Source: Phytophthora quininea
Lineage: Eukaryota; Oomycota; Peronosporomycetes; Peronosporales; Peronosporaceae
Direction: 5' to 3'
DNA length: 20,919 nucleotides
Assembly: GCA_011947345.1 (NCBI GenBank)
Contig: JAAVTG010001035.1
Location: forward strand, 1 to 20,919
The notes beneath the pieces are model-generated. The model worked only from the letters and a program-made list of their open reading frames with translations, did no database searches and had not been told where the DNA came from. Shown here in pieces: positions 10,775 to 20,869 of this stretch; position 1 is the first letter of the stretch, and each line of letters begins with the position of its first letter. The translations under genes were made by a program, and so were the position numbers.

Positions 10775-11418
10775 TTTTCAGTATGGCGAACAGGATGGTG
10801 ATACCCTGAGCGAGCAGAAACAGGCGCATCCGCCAATCAGCGATCCGCATCGAAAACAACGGCTGTACTCCACCGATTGGGCTGAAAACTGGTGGAAGTA
10901 TGTTTTCATATACGGGGAACATGATGGTGATAGTCTGATGTGACAGAGACAGGCCCATCATCCAATCAGCGATCAGGAACGATTGCTGCGGCTGTACATA
11001 CCGGTTTAGGCTGAAACCTTAGGGGACGACGCTTTCATATACGGGGAAGAAGATGGTGATAGTGTGAAAAGACAGAGACAGGCCCATCACCCAATCAGCG
11101 AGGAGCAACGTTATCTACGGTGGCACACACCTGCTTCGACTAAAACCTTGAGAATCACGTGTTTGTATACGAGGAACACGATGGTGACACTGCGAAGTGA
11201 TAGAGACAGGCCTGTCAAGCAGTCAACGATCAGGAAGGATAATTACGGCCGCTTACTCCCGTTTGGGATGAGAACTTGGGAGACTACGTTTTCGTATGTG
11301 GGGAAGAAGATGGTGATGATTTGCAGCGACAGAAACTGGTGCATCCACCAATGAGCGTTCACAAACGCCATTGCAGGCATCGTACGCCCGACAGATTCGA
11401 AACAGTGAAGAGATATGT
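10775..11418. repeat. 129-bp tandem monomers, five copies (U7)
   Basis: The first anchor is at 10794 and the last at 11309. Monomer 1 has GATCCGCATCGAAAAC, which combines variants found separately in neighbouring units. Confidence 0.89.
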
Positions 11419-11731
11419 TTTGACGCAAGGTGAACTTGCTGGTTGGACTCAACGAAGAACATAATGAAAGTGCGTACTTGAGTATGTGATTATGAGACAA
11501 ATCGTGTGTAAGGTCGGAATATGTGTAGCAACTGAATGTGCGCACGTAGGTTTGAATGTTTGTATAGTGCGAGTGTATGCAGCGTATCATTGGAGGTTGG
11601 GAAGTCTGTTGTCGAGGGAGAATATGTGTAGCATAAGCGTGTTGTATCATATATAGATGTGTGTATGGGAACGACAAAAACGTATGTAGACTAGTTAATG
11701 CAACGAGGATCAATAAGAAGTAGTGGAAACA

Positions 11732-12823
11732 GGTCATGGATGACTATGCGCGAGAGTGTTATTTGTTATTGGGAGTCGTATGAAGGTGAGTGAGTGTACG
11801 CTTGTGTAGAGTAGGGTAGGTGTAGCATATGAGTGTGTAGAGTGGGAATGTATGCAGAGAATGCGTGTTATTGTGTATGGATGTGTTCGTGTTTGCGTGT
11901 TGGTAGTATATGGTTTGAGTAAAAGGAACGTGTCAATAGTATGCTTTGGTGATAGGTAAATGAGAAAGATAGAGTGAGTGAAAGAAAAAAGAAAAGAATG
12001 ATAATAGTTGATTATAATGAGATGGATTGGGATTGATCGGAAAGGTGATTTGAGTGATTTGGTAGAGATAGGTAGTAATGTGGAAAAATGAGAAGAAGAA
12101 GAAGTATGTGGAGAGTATGGATAGTAGATAATCGTGTAAGAGTGTATATACGTGTAAGTGTAGGAGGTGTGTAAGAGTAAAAATGTAGATATTGTATGGA
12201 GAAGAATGAGTATGTGAAATAGGAATGTTTAAAGAAGGAGTATGTAGAGAATAAATGGGTGTAGTGTAAAGTGTGAGTGTGTAAGATAAGAGTGTGTGAG
12301 AAGAGAAAAAATGGAGTTGAGGAAGGAATGGAGAAAATGTGAGTAATAGAAAATTTAAGAAAATGGTGGGTGTTTGTGTGTTTGTGTTTATGTAGAGAAT
12401 GGATGGATGTTGTGTGTATGAGTGTATGAGTGTATGTAGAGAATAGATGGATGTTTGTGTTTGAGTGTATGTGGAGTATGGATGAATGTTTGTGGTAAAT
12501 AGACGTGTATATGGAGTGTGAGTGTAAGTGTGAGTGTAAATAGAGAGTAAATGTAAAAGTGTGATTGTGAATAGAGTGTGATTGTTGAAGAGTATAAGTG
12601 TGTAAAGTATGAATATGTGAGAGTATGAGAATGTGTATGTGAGAGTGTGAGTGTGGAGTGTGAGTGTGTGTAGAGTGAGTGTGTGTGGAGTGTGTGTGTG
12701 TGTGTGGAGTGAGTGTTGTAGAGTGTGAGTGTTGTAGAGTGTGAGTATGTGTAGAGTGTGAGTGTGAGTGTGTGTAGAGTATAAGTGTGTGTAGGGTTTG
12801 AGTGTGAATATGAGTGTGTGTGT
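11732..12823. repeat. C-poor G/T/A-rich tail of U7
   Basis: It closely resembles the U6 tail, with TAGGGTTTG at 12792-12800. The GTGTGAGTG part is arranged slightly differently around 12660-12720. No gene is supported. Confidence 0.85.
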
Positions 12824-13984
12824 CTATATATATATGGTCGGCGCTACATATGTATCGCACTAAAATGACGTCGCGTTATGGGCTCTATTTTGGGCTTTTG
12901 CTGCTGTTTATTCCCTAGCGCTGCTTTTTAGCGCCCAAATGAGTACTACTCGATACACTATTTTCGGTTATCAGACGATACTGACGGTAATACTGATCAC
13001 AGCATAACGAAACTAAGTGTAACTGGGGTTTTCAGTATGGCGAACAGGATGGTGATACCCTGAGCGAGCAGAAACAGGCGCATCCGCCAATCAGCGATCA
13101 GCATCGAAAACAACGGCTGTACTCCACCGATTGGGCTGAAAACTGGTGGAAGTATGTTTTCATATACGGGGAACATGATGGTGATAGTCTGATGTGACAG
13201 AGACAGGCCCATCATCCAATCAGCGATCAGGAACGATTGCTGCGGCTGTACATACCGGTTTAGGCTGAAACCTTAGGGGACGACGCTTTCATATACGGGG
13301 AAGAAGATGGTGATAGTGTGAAAAGACAGAGACAGGCCCATCAGCCAATCAGCGAGGAGCAACGTTATCTACGGTGGCACACACCTGCTTCGACTAAAAC
13401 CTTGGAGAATCACGTGTTTGTATACGAGGAACACGATGGTGACACTGCGAAGTGATAGAGACAGGCCTGTCAAGCAGTCAACGATCAGGAAGGATAATTA
13501 CGGCCGCTTACTCCCGTTTGGGATGAGAACTTGGGAGACTACGTTTTCGTATGTGGGGAAGAAGATGGTGATGATTTGCAGCGACAGAAACTGGTGCATC
13601 CACCAATGAGCGTTCACAAACGCCATTGCAGGCATCGTACGCCCGACAGATTCGAAACAGTGAAGAGATATGTTTTGACGCAAGGTGAACTTGCTGGTTG
13701 GACTCAACGAAGAACATAATGAAAGTGCGTACTTGAGTATGTGATTATGAGACAAATCGTGTGTAAGGTCGGAATATGTGTAGCAACTGAATGTGCGCAC
13801 GTAGGTTTGAATGTTTGTATAGTGCGAGTGTATGCAGCGTATCATTGGAGGTTGGGAAGTCTGTTGTCGAGGGAGAATATGTGTCGAATAAGCGTGTTGT
13901 ATCATATATAGATGTGTGTATGGGAACGACAAAAAGGTATGTAGACTAGTTACTGAAACGAGGATGAATAAGAAGTAGTGGAAA
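12824..13984. repeat. Subtelomeric repeat unit U8 (shortest complete unit)
   Basis: The head is about 12824-13028, five monomers about 13029-13673 and the following block about 13674-13984. It is cut after AGTGGAAA, as in U2, and also carries the U2-like AAAAAGGTATG and GATGAATAAG variants. U2 and U8 therefore share both breakpoint and haplotype, so this junction may have been duplicated rather than created twice. Confidence 0.93.
13029..13673. repeat. 129-bp tandem monomers, five copies (U8)
   Basis: The first anchor is at 13048 and the last at 13564. Monomer 3 has CATCAGCCAATCAGCG where other five-monomer units have CATCACCCAATCAGCG. Confidence 0.89.
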
Positions 13985-15374
13985 CTATATATATATGGTC
14001 GGCGCTACATATGTATCGCACTAAAATGACGTCGCGTTATGGGCTCTATTTTGGGCTTTTGCTGCTGTTTATTCCCTAGCGCTGCTTTTAGCGCCCAAAT
14101 GAGTACTACTCGATACACTATTTTCGGTTATCAGACGATACTGACGGTAATACTGATCACAGCATAACGAAACTAAGTGTAACTGGGGTTTTCAGTATGG
14201 CGAACAGGATGGTGATACCCTGAGCGAGCAGAAACAGGCGCATCCGCCAATCAGCGATCCGCATCGATAACAACGGCTGTACTCCACCGATTGGGCTGGA
14301 AACTTGTGGAAGTATGTTTTCATATACGGGGAACATGATGGTGATAGTCTGATGTGACAGAGACAGGCCCATCATCCAATCAGCGATCAGGAACGATTGC
14401 TGCGGCTGTACATACCGGTTTAGGCTGAAACCTTAGGGGACGACGCTTTCATATACGGGGAAGAAGATGGTGATAGTGTGAAAAGACAGAGACAGGCCCA
14501 TCACCCAATCAGCGAGGAGCAACGTTATCTACGGTGGCACACACCTGCTTCGACTAAAACCTTGAGAATCACGTGTTTGTATACGAGGAACACGATGGTG
14601 ACACTGCGAAGTGATAGAGACAGGCCTGTCAAGCAGTCAACGATCAGGAAGGATAATTACGGCCGCTTACTCCCGTTTGGGATGAGAACTTGGGAGACTA
14701 CGTTTTCGTATGTGGGGAAGAAGATGGTGATCGTTTGCAGCGACAGAAACTGGTGCATCCGCCAATGAGCGTTCACACACGCCATTGCAGGCATCGTACG
14801 CCCGACTCAATCGAAACAGTGAAGAGATATGTTTCGACGCAAGGTGAACTTGCTGGTCGGACTCAACGAAGAACGTAATGAAAGTACGTCCTTGAGTCTG
14901 TGATTATGAGACAAATGGTGTGTAAGGTCGGAATATGTGTAGCAACTGAATGTGCGTATGTAGGTTTGAATATTTGTATAGTGCGAGTGTATGCAGCGTA
15001 TCATTGGAGGTTGGGAAGTCTGTTGTCGAGGGAGAATATGTGTCGAATAAGCGTGTTGTATCATATATAGATGTGTATGGGAACGACAAAAACGTATGTA
15101 GACTAGTTAATGCAACGAGGATCAATAAGAAGTAGTGGAAACAGGTCATGGATGGCTATGCGTGCGAGAGTGTTATTTGTTATTGGGAATCGTATGAAGG
15201 TGCGTGAGTGTACGCTTGTGTAGAGTAGGAGTAGGTGTCGAATAGGAGTGTGTAGAGTGGGGATGTATGCAGAGAATGCGTGTTATTGTGTATGGATGTG
15301 TTCGTGTTTGCGTGTTCGTAGTATATGGTTTGAGAAAATGAACGTGTCAATAGTATGATTTGGTGATAGGTAAA
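13985..15374. repeat. Subtelomeric repeat unit U9
   Basis: The head is about 13985-14188, five monomers about 14189-14832, then the following block and about 220 bases of the tail. It is cut after TTTGGTGATAGGTAAA. Outside the head it is almost the same as U10, including GTTTGAATATTTG and GGATGGCTATGCG. Confidence 0.93.
14189..14832. repeat. 129-bp tandem monomers, five copies (U9)
   Basis: The first anchor is at 14208 and the last at 14723. U9-U11 share GCATCGATAACAACGG and CTGGAAACTTGTGG in monomer 1. The last monomer reads CATCCGCCAATGAGCG, not CATCCACCAATGAGCG. Confidence 0.89.
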
Positions 15375-16770
15375 CTATATATATATGGTCGGCGCTACAT
15401 ATGTATCGCACTAAAATGACGTCGCGTTATGGGGTCTATTTTGGGCTTGTGCTGCTGTTTTTTCCTGTAGCGCGCTGCTTTTAGCGCCCAAATTAGTACT
15501 ACTCGATACACTATTTTCGGTTATCAGACGATACTGACGGTAATACTGATCACAGCATAACGAAACTAAGTGTAACTGGGGTTTTCAGTATGGCGAACAG
15601 GATGGTGATACCCTGAGCGAGCAGAAACAGGCGCATCCGCCAATCAGCGATCCGCATCGATAACAACGGCTGTACTCCACCGATTGGGCTGGAAACTTGT
15701 GGAAGTATGTTTTCATATACGGGGAACATGATGGTGATAGTCTGATGTGACAGAGACAGGCCCATCATCCAATCAGCGATCAGGAACGATTGCTGCGGCT
15801 GTACATACCGGTTTAGGCTGAAACCTTAGGGGACGACGCTTTCATATACGGGGAAGAAGATGGTGATAGTGTGAAAAGACAGAGACAGGCCCATCACCCA
15901 ATCAGCGAGGAGCAACGTTATCTACGGTGGCACACACCTGCTTCGACTAAAACCTTGAGAATCACGTGTTTGTATACGAGGAACACGATGGTGACACTGC
16001 GAAGTGATAGAGACAGGCCTGTCAAGCAGTCAACGATCAGGAAGGATAATTACGGCCGCTTACTCCCGTTTGGGATGAGAACTTGGGAGACTACGTTTTC
16101 GTATGTGGGGAAGAAGATGGTGATCGTTTGCAGCGACAGAAACTGGTGCATCCGCCAATGAGCGTTCACACACGCCATTGCAGGCATCGTACGCCCGACT
16201 CAATCGAAACAGTGAAGAGATATGTTTCGACGCAAGGTGAACTTGCTGGTCGGACTCAACGAAGAACGTAATGAAAGTACGTCCTTGAGTCTGTGATTAT
16301 GAGACAAATGGTGTGTAAGGTCGGAATATGTGTAGCAACTGAATGTGCGTATGTAGGTTTGAATATTTGTATAGTGCGAGTGTATGCAGCGTATCATTGG
16401 AGGTTGGGAAGTCTGTTGTCGAGGGAGAATATGTGTCGAATAAGCGTGTTGTATCATATATAGATGTGTGTATGGGAACGACAAAAACGTATGTAGACTA
16501 GTTAATGCAACGAGGATCAATAAGAAGTAGTGGAAACAGGTCATGGATGGCTATGCGTGCGAGAGTGTTATTTGTTATTGGGAATCGTATGAAGGTGCGT
16601 GAGTGTACGCTTGTGTAGAGTAGGAGTAGGTGTCGAATAGGAGTGTGTAGAGTGGGGATGTATGCAGAGAATGCGTGTTATTGTGTATGGATGTGTTCGT
16701 GTTTGCGTGTTCGTAGTATATGGTTTGAGAAAATGAACGTGTCAATAGTATGATTTGGTGATAGGTAAAT
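15375..16770. repeat. Subtelomeric repeat unit U10 (chimeric head)
   Basis: The head is about 15375-15581, five monomers about 15582-16225, then the following block and the start of the tail. It is cut after GATAGGTAAAT, one base beyond the U9 cut. The head carries ATGGGGTC, GGGCTTGTGCTG, TTTTTTCCTG and AAATTAGTAC, which match U12. The monomers match U9 and U11. This looks like a conversion or template-switch product. Confidence 0.93.
15582..16225. repeat. 129-bp tandem monomers, five copies (U10)
   Basis: The first anchor is at 15601 and the last at 16116. The block is essentially the same as in U9, in contrast to the U12-like head just upstream. Confidence 0.89.
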
Positions 16771-18002
16771 CTATATATATATGGTCGGCGCTACATATGT
16801 ATCGCACTAAAATGACGTCGCGTTATGGGCTCTATTTTGGGCTTTGCTGCTGTTTATTCCCTAGCGCGCTGCTTTTTAGCGCCCAAATGAGTACTACTCG
16901 ATACACTATTTTCGGTTATCAGACGATACTGACGGTAATACTGATCACAGCATAACGAAACTAAGTGTAACTGGGGTTTTCAGTATGGCGAACAGGATGG
17001 TGATACCCTGAGCGAGCAGAAACAGGCGCATCCGCCAATCAGCGATCCGCATCGATAACAACGGCTGTACTCCACCGATTGGGCTGGAAACTTGTGGAAG
17101 TATGTTTTCATATACGGGGAACATGATGGTGATAGTCTGATGTGACAGAGACAGGCCCATCATCCAATCAGCGATCAGGAACGATTGCTGCGGCTGTACA
17201 TACCGGTTTAGGCTGAAACCTTAGGGGACGACGCTTTCATATACGGGGAAGAAGATGGTGATAGTGTGAAAAGAGAGACAGGCCCATCACCCAATCAGCG
17301 AGGAGCAACGTTATCTACGGTGGCACACACCTGCTTCGACTAAAACCTTGAGAATCACGTGTTTGTATACGAGGAACACGATGGTGACACTGCGAAGTGA
17401 TAGAGACAGGCCTGTCAAGCAGTCAACGATCAGTAAGGTTCATTACGGCTGTACAAACCTGTTTGGGATGAGAACTTGGGAGACTACGTTTTCGTATGTG
17501 GGGAAGAAGATGGTGATAGTTGGCAGCGACAGAAACTGGTGCATCCGCCAATGAGCGTTCACACACGCCATTGCAGGCATCGTACGCCCGACTCAATCGA
17601 AACAGTGAAGAGATATGTTTCGACGCAAGGTGAACTTGCTGGTCGGACTCAACGAAGAACGTAATGAAAGTACGTCCTTGAGTCTGTGATTATGAGACAA
17701 ATGGTGTGTAAGGTCGGAATATGTGTAGCAACTGAATGTGCGTATGTAGGTTTGAATATTTGTATAGTGCGAGTGTATGCAGCGTATCATTGGAGGTTGG
17801 GAAGTCTGTTGTCGAGGGAGAATATGTGTCGAATAAGCGTGTTGTATCATATATAGATGTGTGTATGGGAACGACAAAAACGTATGTAGACTAGTTAATG
17901 AAACGACGATTAAGGACAGGTAGTGGAAACAGGTCATGGATGACTATGCGTGCGAGAGTGTTATTTGTTATTGGGAATCGTATGAAGGTGCGTGAGTGTA
18001 CG
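16771..18002. repeat. Subtelomeric repeat unit U11
   Basis: The head is about 16771-16976, five monomers about 16977-17618 and the following block about 17619-18002. It is cut after GAGTGTACG, where intact units continue CTTGTGTAG, so the CT that opens U12 could belong to either side. Monomer 4 has a private segment, GGCTGTACAAACCTG, replacing GGCCGCTTACTCCCG. The distal block also has a private change, GACGATTAAGGACAGG. Confidence 0.92.
16977..17618. repeat. 129-bp tandem monomers, five copies (U11)
   Basis: The first anchor is at 16996 and the last at 17509. Monomer 3 has lost a few bases (AAAAGAGAGACAGG against AAAAGACAGAGACAGG). Monomer 4 carries a private replacement near 17450. Confidence 0.89.
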
Positions 18003-18206
18003 CTATATATATATGGTCGGCGCTACATATGTATCGCACTAAAATGACGTCGCGTTATGGGGTCTATTTTGGGCTTGTGCTGTTTTTCCTGTAGCGCGCT
18101 GCTTTTTAGCGCCCAAATTAGTACTACTCGATACACTATTTTCGGTTATCAGACGATACTGACGGTAATACTGATCACAGCATAACGAAACTAAGTAAAA
18201 CTGGGT

Positions 18207-19237
18207 TTTTCAGTATGGCAAACACGATGGTGATACTCTGAGCGAGCAGAAACAGGCGCATCCGCCAATCAGCGATCCGCATCGATAACAACGCCTGTAC
18301 TGCACCGGTTAAGCTGAAAACTCGGAGAACTATGTTTTCATATACGGGGAACATGGCGGTGATAGTCCCATGTGACAGAGACAGGCCCATCATCCAATCA
18401 GCGATCAGGAACGATTGCTGCGGCTGTACTCCACTGATTGGGCTGAAAACTTGTGGAAGTATGTTTTCATATACGCGGAACATGATGGTGATAGTACGAC
18501 GTGACAGAGACAGGCCCATCACCCAATCAGCGATCGGGAAGGATAGCTATGGCCGGAATTACCGGATTGGGATGAGAACTTGGGAGACTACGTTTTCATA
18601 TGTGGAGAACACGATGTTGATTGTCTGAGATGACATAGACAGGCCCATCAGCCACTCAGCGATCAGGAACGATTGCTGCGGCTGTACATACCGGTTTCGG
18701 CTGAAAACGTAGGGGACGACGCTTTCATATACGGGGAAGAAGATGGTGATAGTGTGAAAAGACAGAGACAGGCCCACCACCCAATCAGCGATCGGGAAGG
18801 ATAGCTATGGCCGTAATTACCGGATTGGGATGAAAACTTGGGAGACGACGTTTTCATATGTGGAGAACACGATGGTGATCGTCTGTGGTGACATAGACAG
18901 GCCCATCAGCCAATCAGCGAGTAGCAACGTTATCTACGGTGGCACACACCTGCTTCGACTACAACCTTGAGAATCACGTTTTTGTATATGAGGAACACGA
19001 TGGTGACACTGCGAAGTGATAGAGACAGGCCTGTCAAGCAGTCAACGATCAGTAAGGTTCATTACGGCCGCTTACTCCCGTTTAGGATGAGAACTTGGGA
19101 GACTACGTTTGGGTATGTGGGGAAGAAGATGGTGATGGTTTGAAGCGACAGAAACTGGTGCATCCGCCAATGAGCGTTCACAAAAGCCATTGCAGGCATC
19201 GTACGCCCGACGGATTCGAAACAGTGAAGAGATATGT
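18207..19237. repeat. 129-bp tandem monomers, eight copies (U12)
   Basis: The anchors lie at 18226, 18355 (ATGGCGGTGAT), 18484, 18613, 18742, 18871, 18999 and 19128. The spacing is 129 bp throughout except one step of 128. Several GGCCGGAATTACCGG-type and TGCTGCGGCTGTAC-type monomers alternate. This is the largest and best-preserved monomer array in the window. Confidence 0.9.
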
Positions 19238-19552
19238 TTCGACGCAAGGTGAACTTGCTGACGGGACTCAACGAAGAACACAAAGAGAATTAGTATTTGA
19301 GCATGTGATTAGAAGAAAAAGGTGTGTAAGGTCGGAATATGTGTAGCAAATGAAGGTGCGTATGTAGGTTTGAATGTTTGTATCGTACGAGTGTATGCAG
19401 CGTATCATTGGAGGGTGGGAAGTCTGTTGTCGAGGGAGAATATGTGTAGCATAAGCGTGTTGTATCATATATAGATGTGTGTATGGGAACGACAAAAGGT
19501 ATGTAGACTAGTTAATGAAACGAGGATCAATAAGAAGTAGTGGAAACAGGTC

Positions 19553-20869
19553 ATGGATGGCTATGCGTGCGAGAGTGTTATTTGTTCTTGGGAATCGTAT
19601 GAAGGTGAGTGAGTGTACGCTTGTGTAGAGTAGGAGTCGGTGTAGGATATGAGTGTGTAGAGTGGGAATGTATGCAGAGAATGGGTGTTATTGTGTATGG
19701 ATGTGTTCGTGTTTGCGTGTTGGTAGTATATGGTTTGAGTAAAAGGAACGTGTCAATAGTATGCTTTGGTGATAGGTAAATGAGAAAGATAGAGTGGGAG
19801 TGAAAGAAAAAAGAAAAGAATGATAATAGTTGATTATAATGAGATGGATTGGGATTGATCGGAAAGGTGATTTGAGTGATTTGGTAGAGATAGGTAGTAA
19901 TGTGGAAAAATGAGAAGAAGAAGAAGTATGTGGAGAGTATGGATAGTAGATAATAGTGTAAGAGTGTATATACGTGTAAGTGTAGGAGGTGTGTAAGAGT
20001 AGATATGTAGATATTGTATGGAGAAGAATGAGTATGTGAAATAGGAATGTTTATAGAAGGAGTATGTAGAGAATAGATGGGTGTAGTGTAAAGTATGAGT
20101 GTGTAAGATAGGAGTGTGTGAGAAGTGAGAAAATGGAGTTGAGGAAGGAATAGAGAAAGTTTGAGTAATAAAAATTGAAGAAAAAGATGGATGTTTGTGA
20201 GTTGTGTGTGTGTATGTAGAGTATGGATGTTTGTGGTAAATAGAAGTGTATGTGTAGTGTTATTGTGTAAGTATGTGTGAGTGTAAATAGAGAGTAAGTG
20301 TAAAAAGTTTGGTTGTGAATAGAGTGTGATTATTGTAGAGTATAAGTGTGTGTAAAGTATAAGTATGTGAGAGTGTAAGTGTGTGTAGAGTGTAAAGTGT
20401 GAGTATGTGTGGAGTGTGAGTGTGTGTGGAGTGTAAGTGTAGAGAGTGTGAGTGTGTATAGAGTGTGAGTGTTGTAGAGTGTGAGTGTGTGTAGAGTGTG
20501 AGTGTTGTAGAGTGTGAGTATGTGTAGAGTGTGTAGTGTGTGTAGAGTGTGAGTGTGTGTGGAGTGTGAGTGTTGTAGAGTGTGAGTGTGTGTGGAGTGT
20601 GAGTGTTGTAGAGTGTGAGTGTGTGTAGAGTGTGAGTGTGTGTGGAGTGTGAGTGTTGTAGGGTTTGAGTGTTGTAGAGTGTGAGTGTTGTATGGTATGA
20701 GTGTTGTAGAGTGTGAGGATGTGTATGTGTAGAGTGTGAGTGTGAGTGTGTGTGAGTGTGAGTGTTGTAGTGAGTGTGAGTGTGTGTAGAGTGTGAGTGT
20801 TGTAGGGTTTGAGTGTTGTAGAGTGTGAGTGTTGTATGGTATGAGTGTTGTAGAGTGTGAGGATGTGTA
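19553..20869. repeat. C-poor G/T/A-rich tail of U12, next to the telomere
   Basis: The tail runs into a minisatellite of GTGTGAGTGTTGTAGA and GTGTGAGTGTGTGTAGA-like units from about 20371. After the C at 19973 I find no further C on the + strand up to the window end. TAGGGTTTG occurs twice, at 20659 and 20803. It corresponds to the tails of U3, U4, U6 and U7 but diverges from them in the distal part. Confidence 0.87.
20371..20869. repeat. GTGTGAGTGTTGTAGA-type minisatellite
   Basis: An irregular array built from GTGTGAGTG, TTGTAGA, GTGTAGA and GTGTGGA modules, composed of G, T and A only. It contains an exact 76-bp direct duplication, 20651-20726 and 20795-20870. The telomere begins at the end of the second copy. 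Its G-rich strand is the same as the telomere G strand. Confidence 0.85.

Larger units (their letters stand above)
10570..12823. repeat. Subtelomeric repeat unit U7 (long, with G/T-rich tail)
   Basis: The head is about 10570-10774, five monomers about 10775-11418, the following block about 11419-11732 and the C-poor tail about 11732-12823. It ends (GT)5 before CTATATATATATGG. The head has the TTATTCCCTAGCGCTGC form shared with U8 and U9. CTGAAACCTTAGG appears here first and persists through U11, replacing CTGAAAACTTAGG. Confidence 0.93.
18003..20869. repeat. Terminal subtelomeric repeat unit U12 (longest, joined to the telomere)
   Basis: The head is about 18003-18206, eight monomers of 128-129 bp about 18207-19237, the following block about 19238-19553 and the G/T-rich tail about 19553-20869, which runs directly into TTTAGGG. 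It is the most diverged unit. Private variants include AAGTAAAACTGGG, AACACGATGG and GCCACTCAGCG. It has three monomers more than its neighbours. It may have been exchanged with another chromosome end, or it may be closest to the source sequence. Confidence 0.93.

Noticed and set aside
1..20869. Reverse transcriptase, endonuclease or gag-like gene for a telomeric retroelement
   Set aside because: No frame shows an RT catalytic (YXDD-like) context or zinc knuckles, and the longest frames are low-complexity. Any such element would be non-autonomous here.
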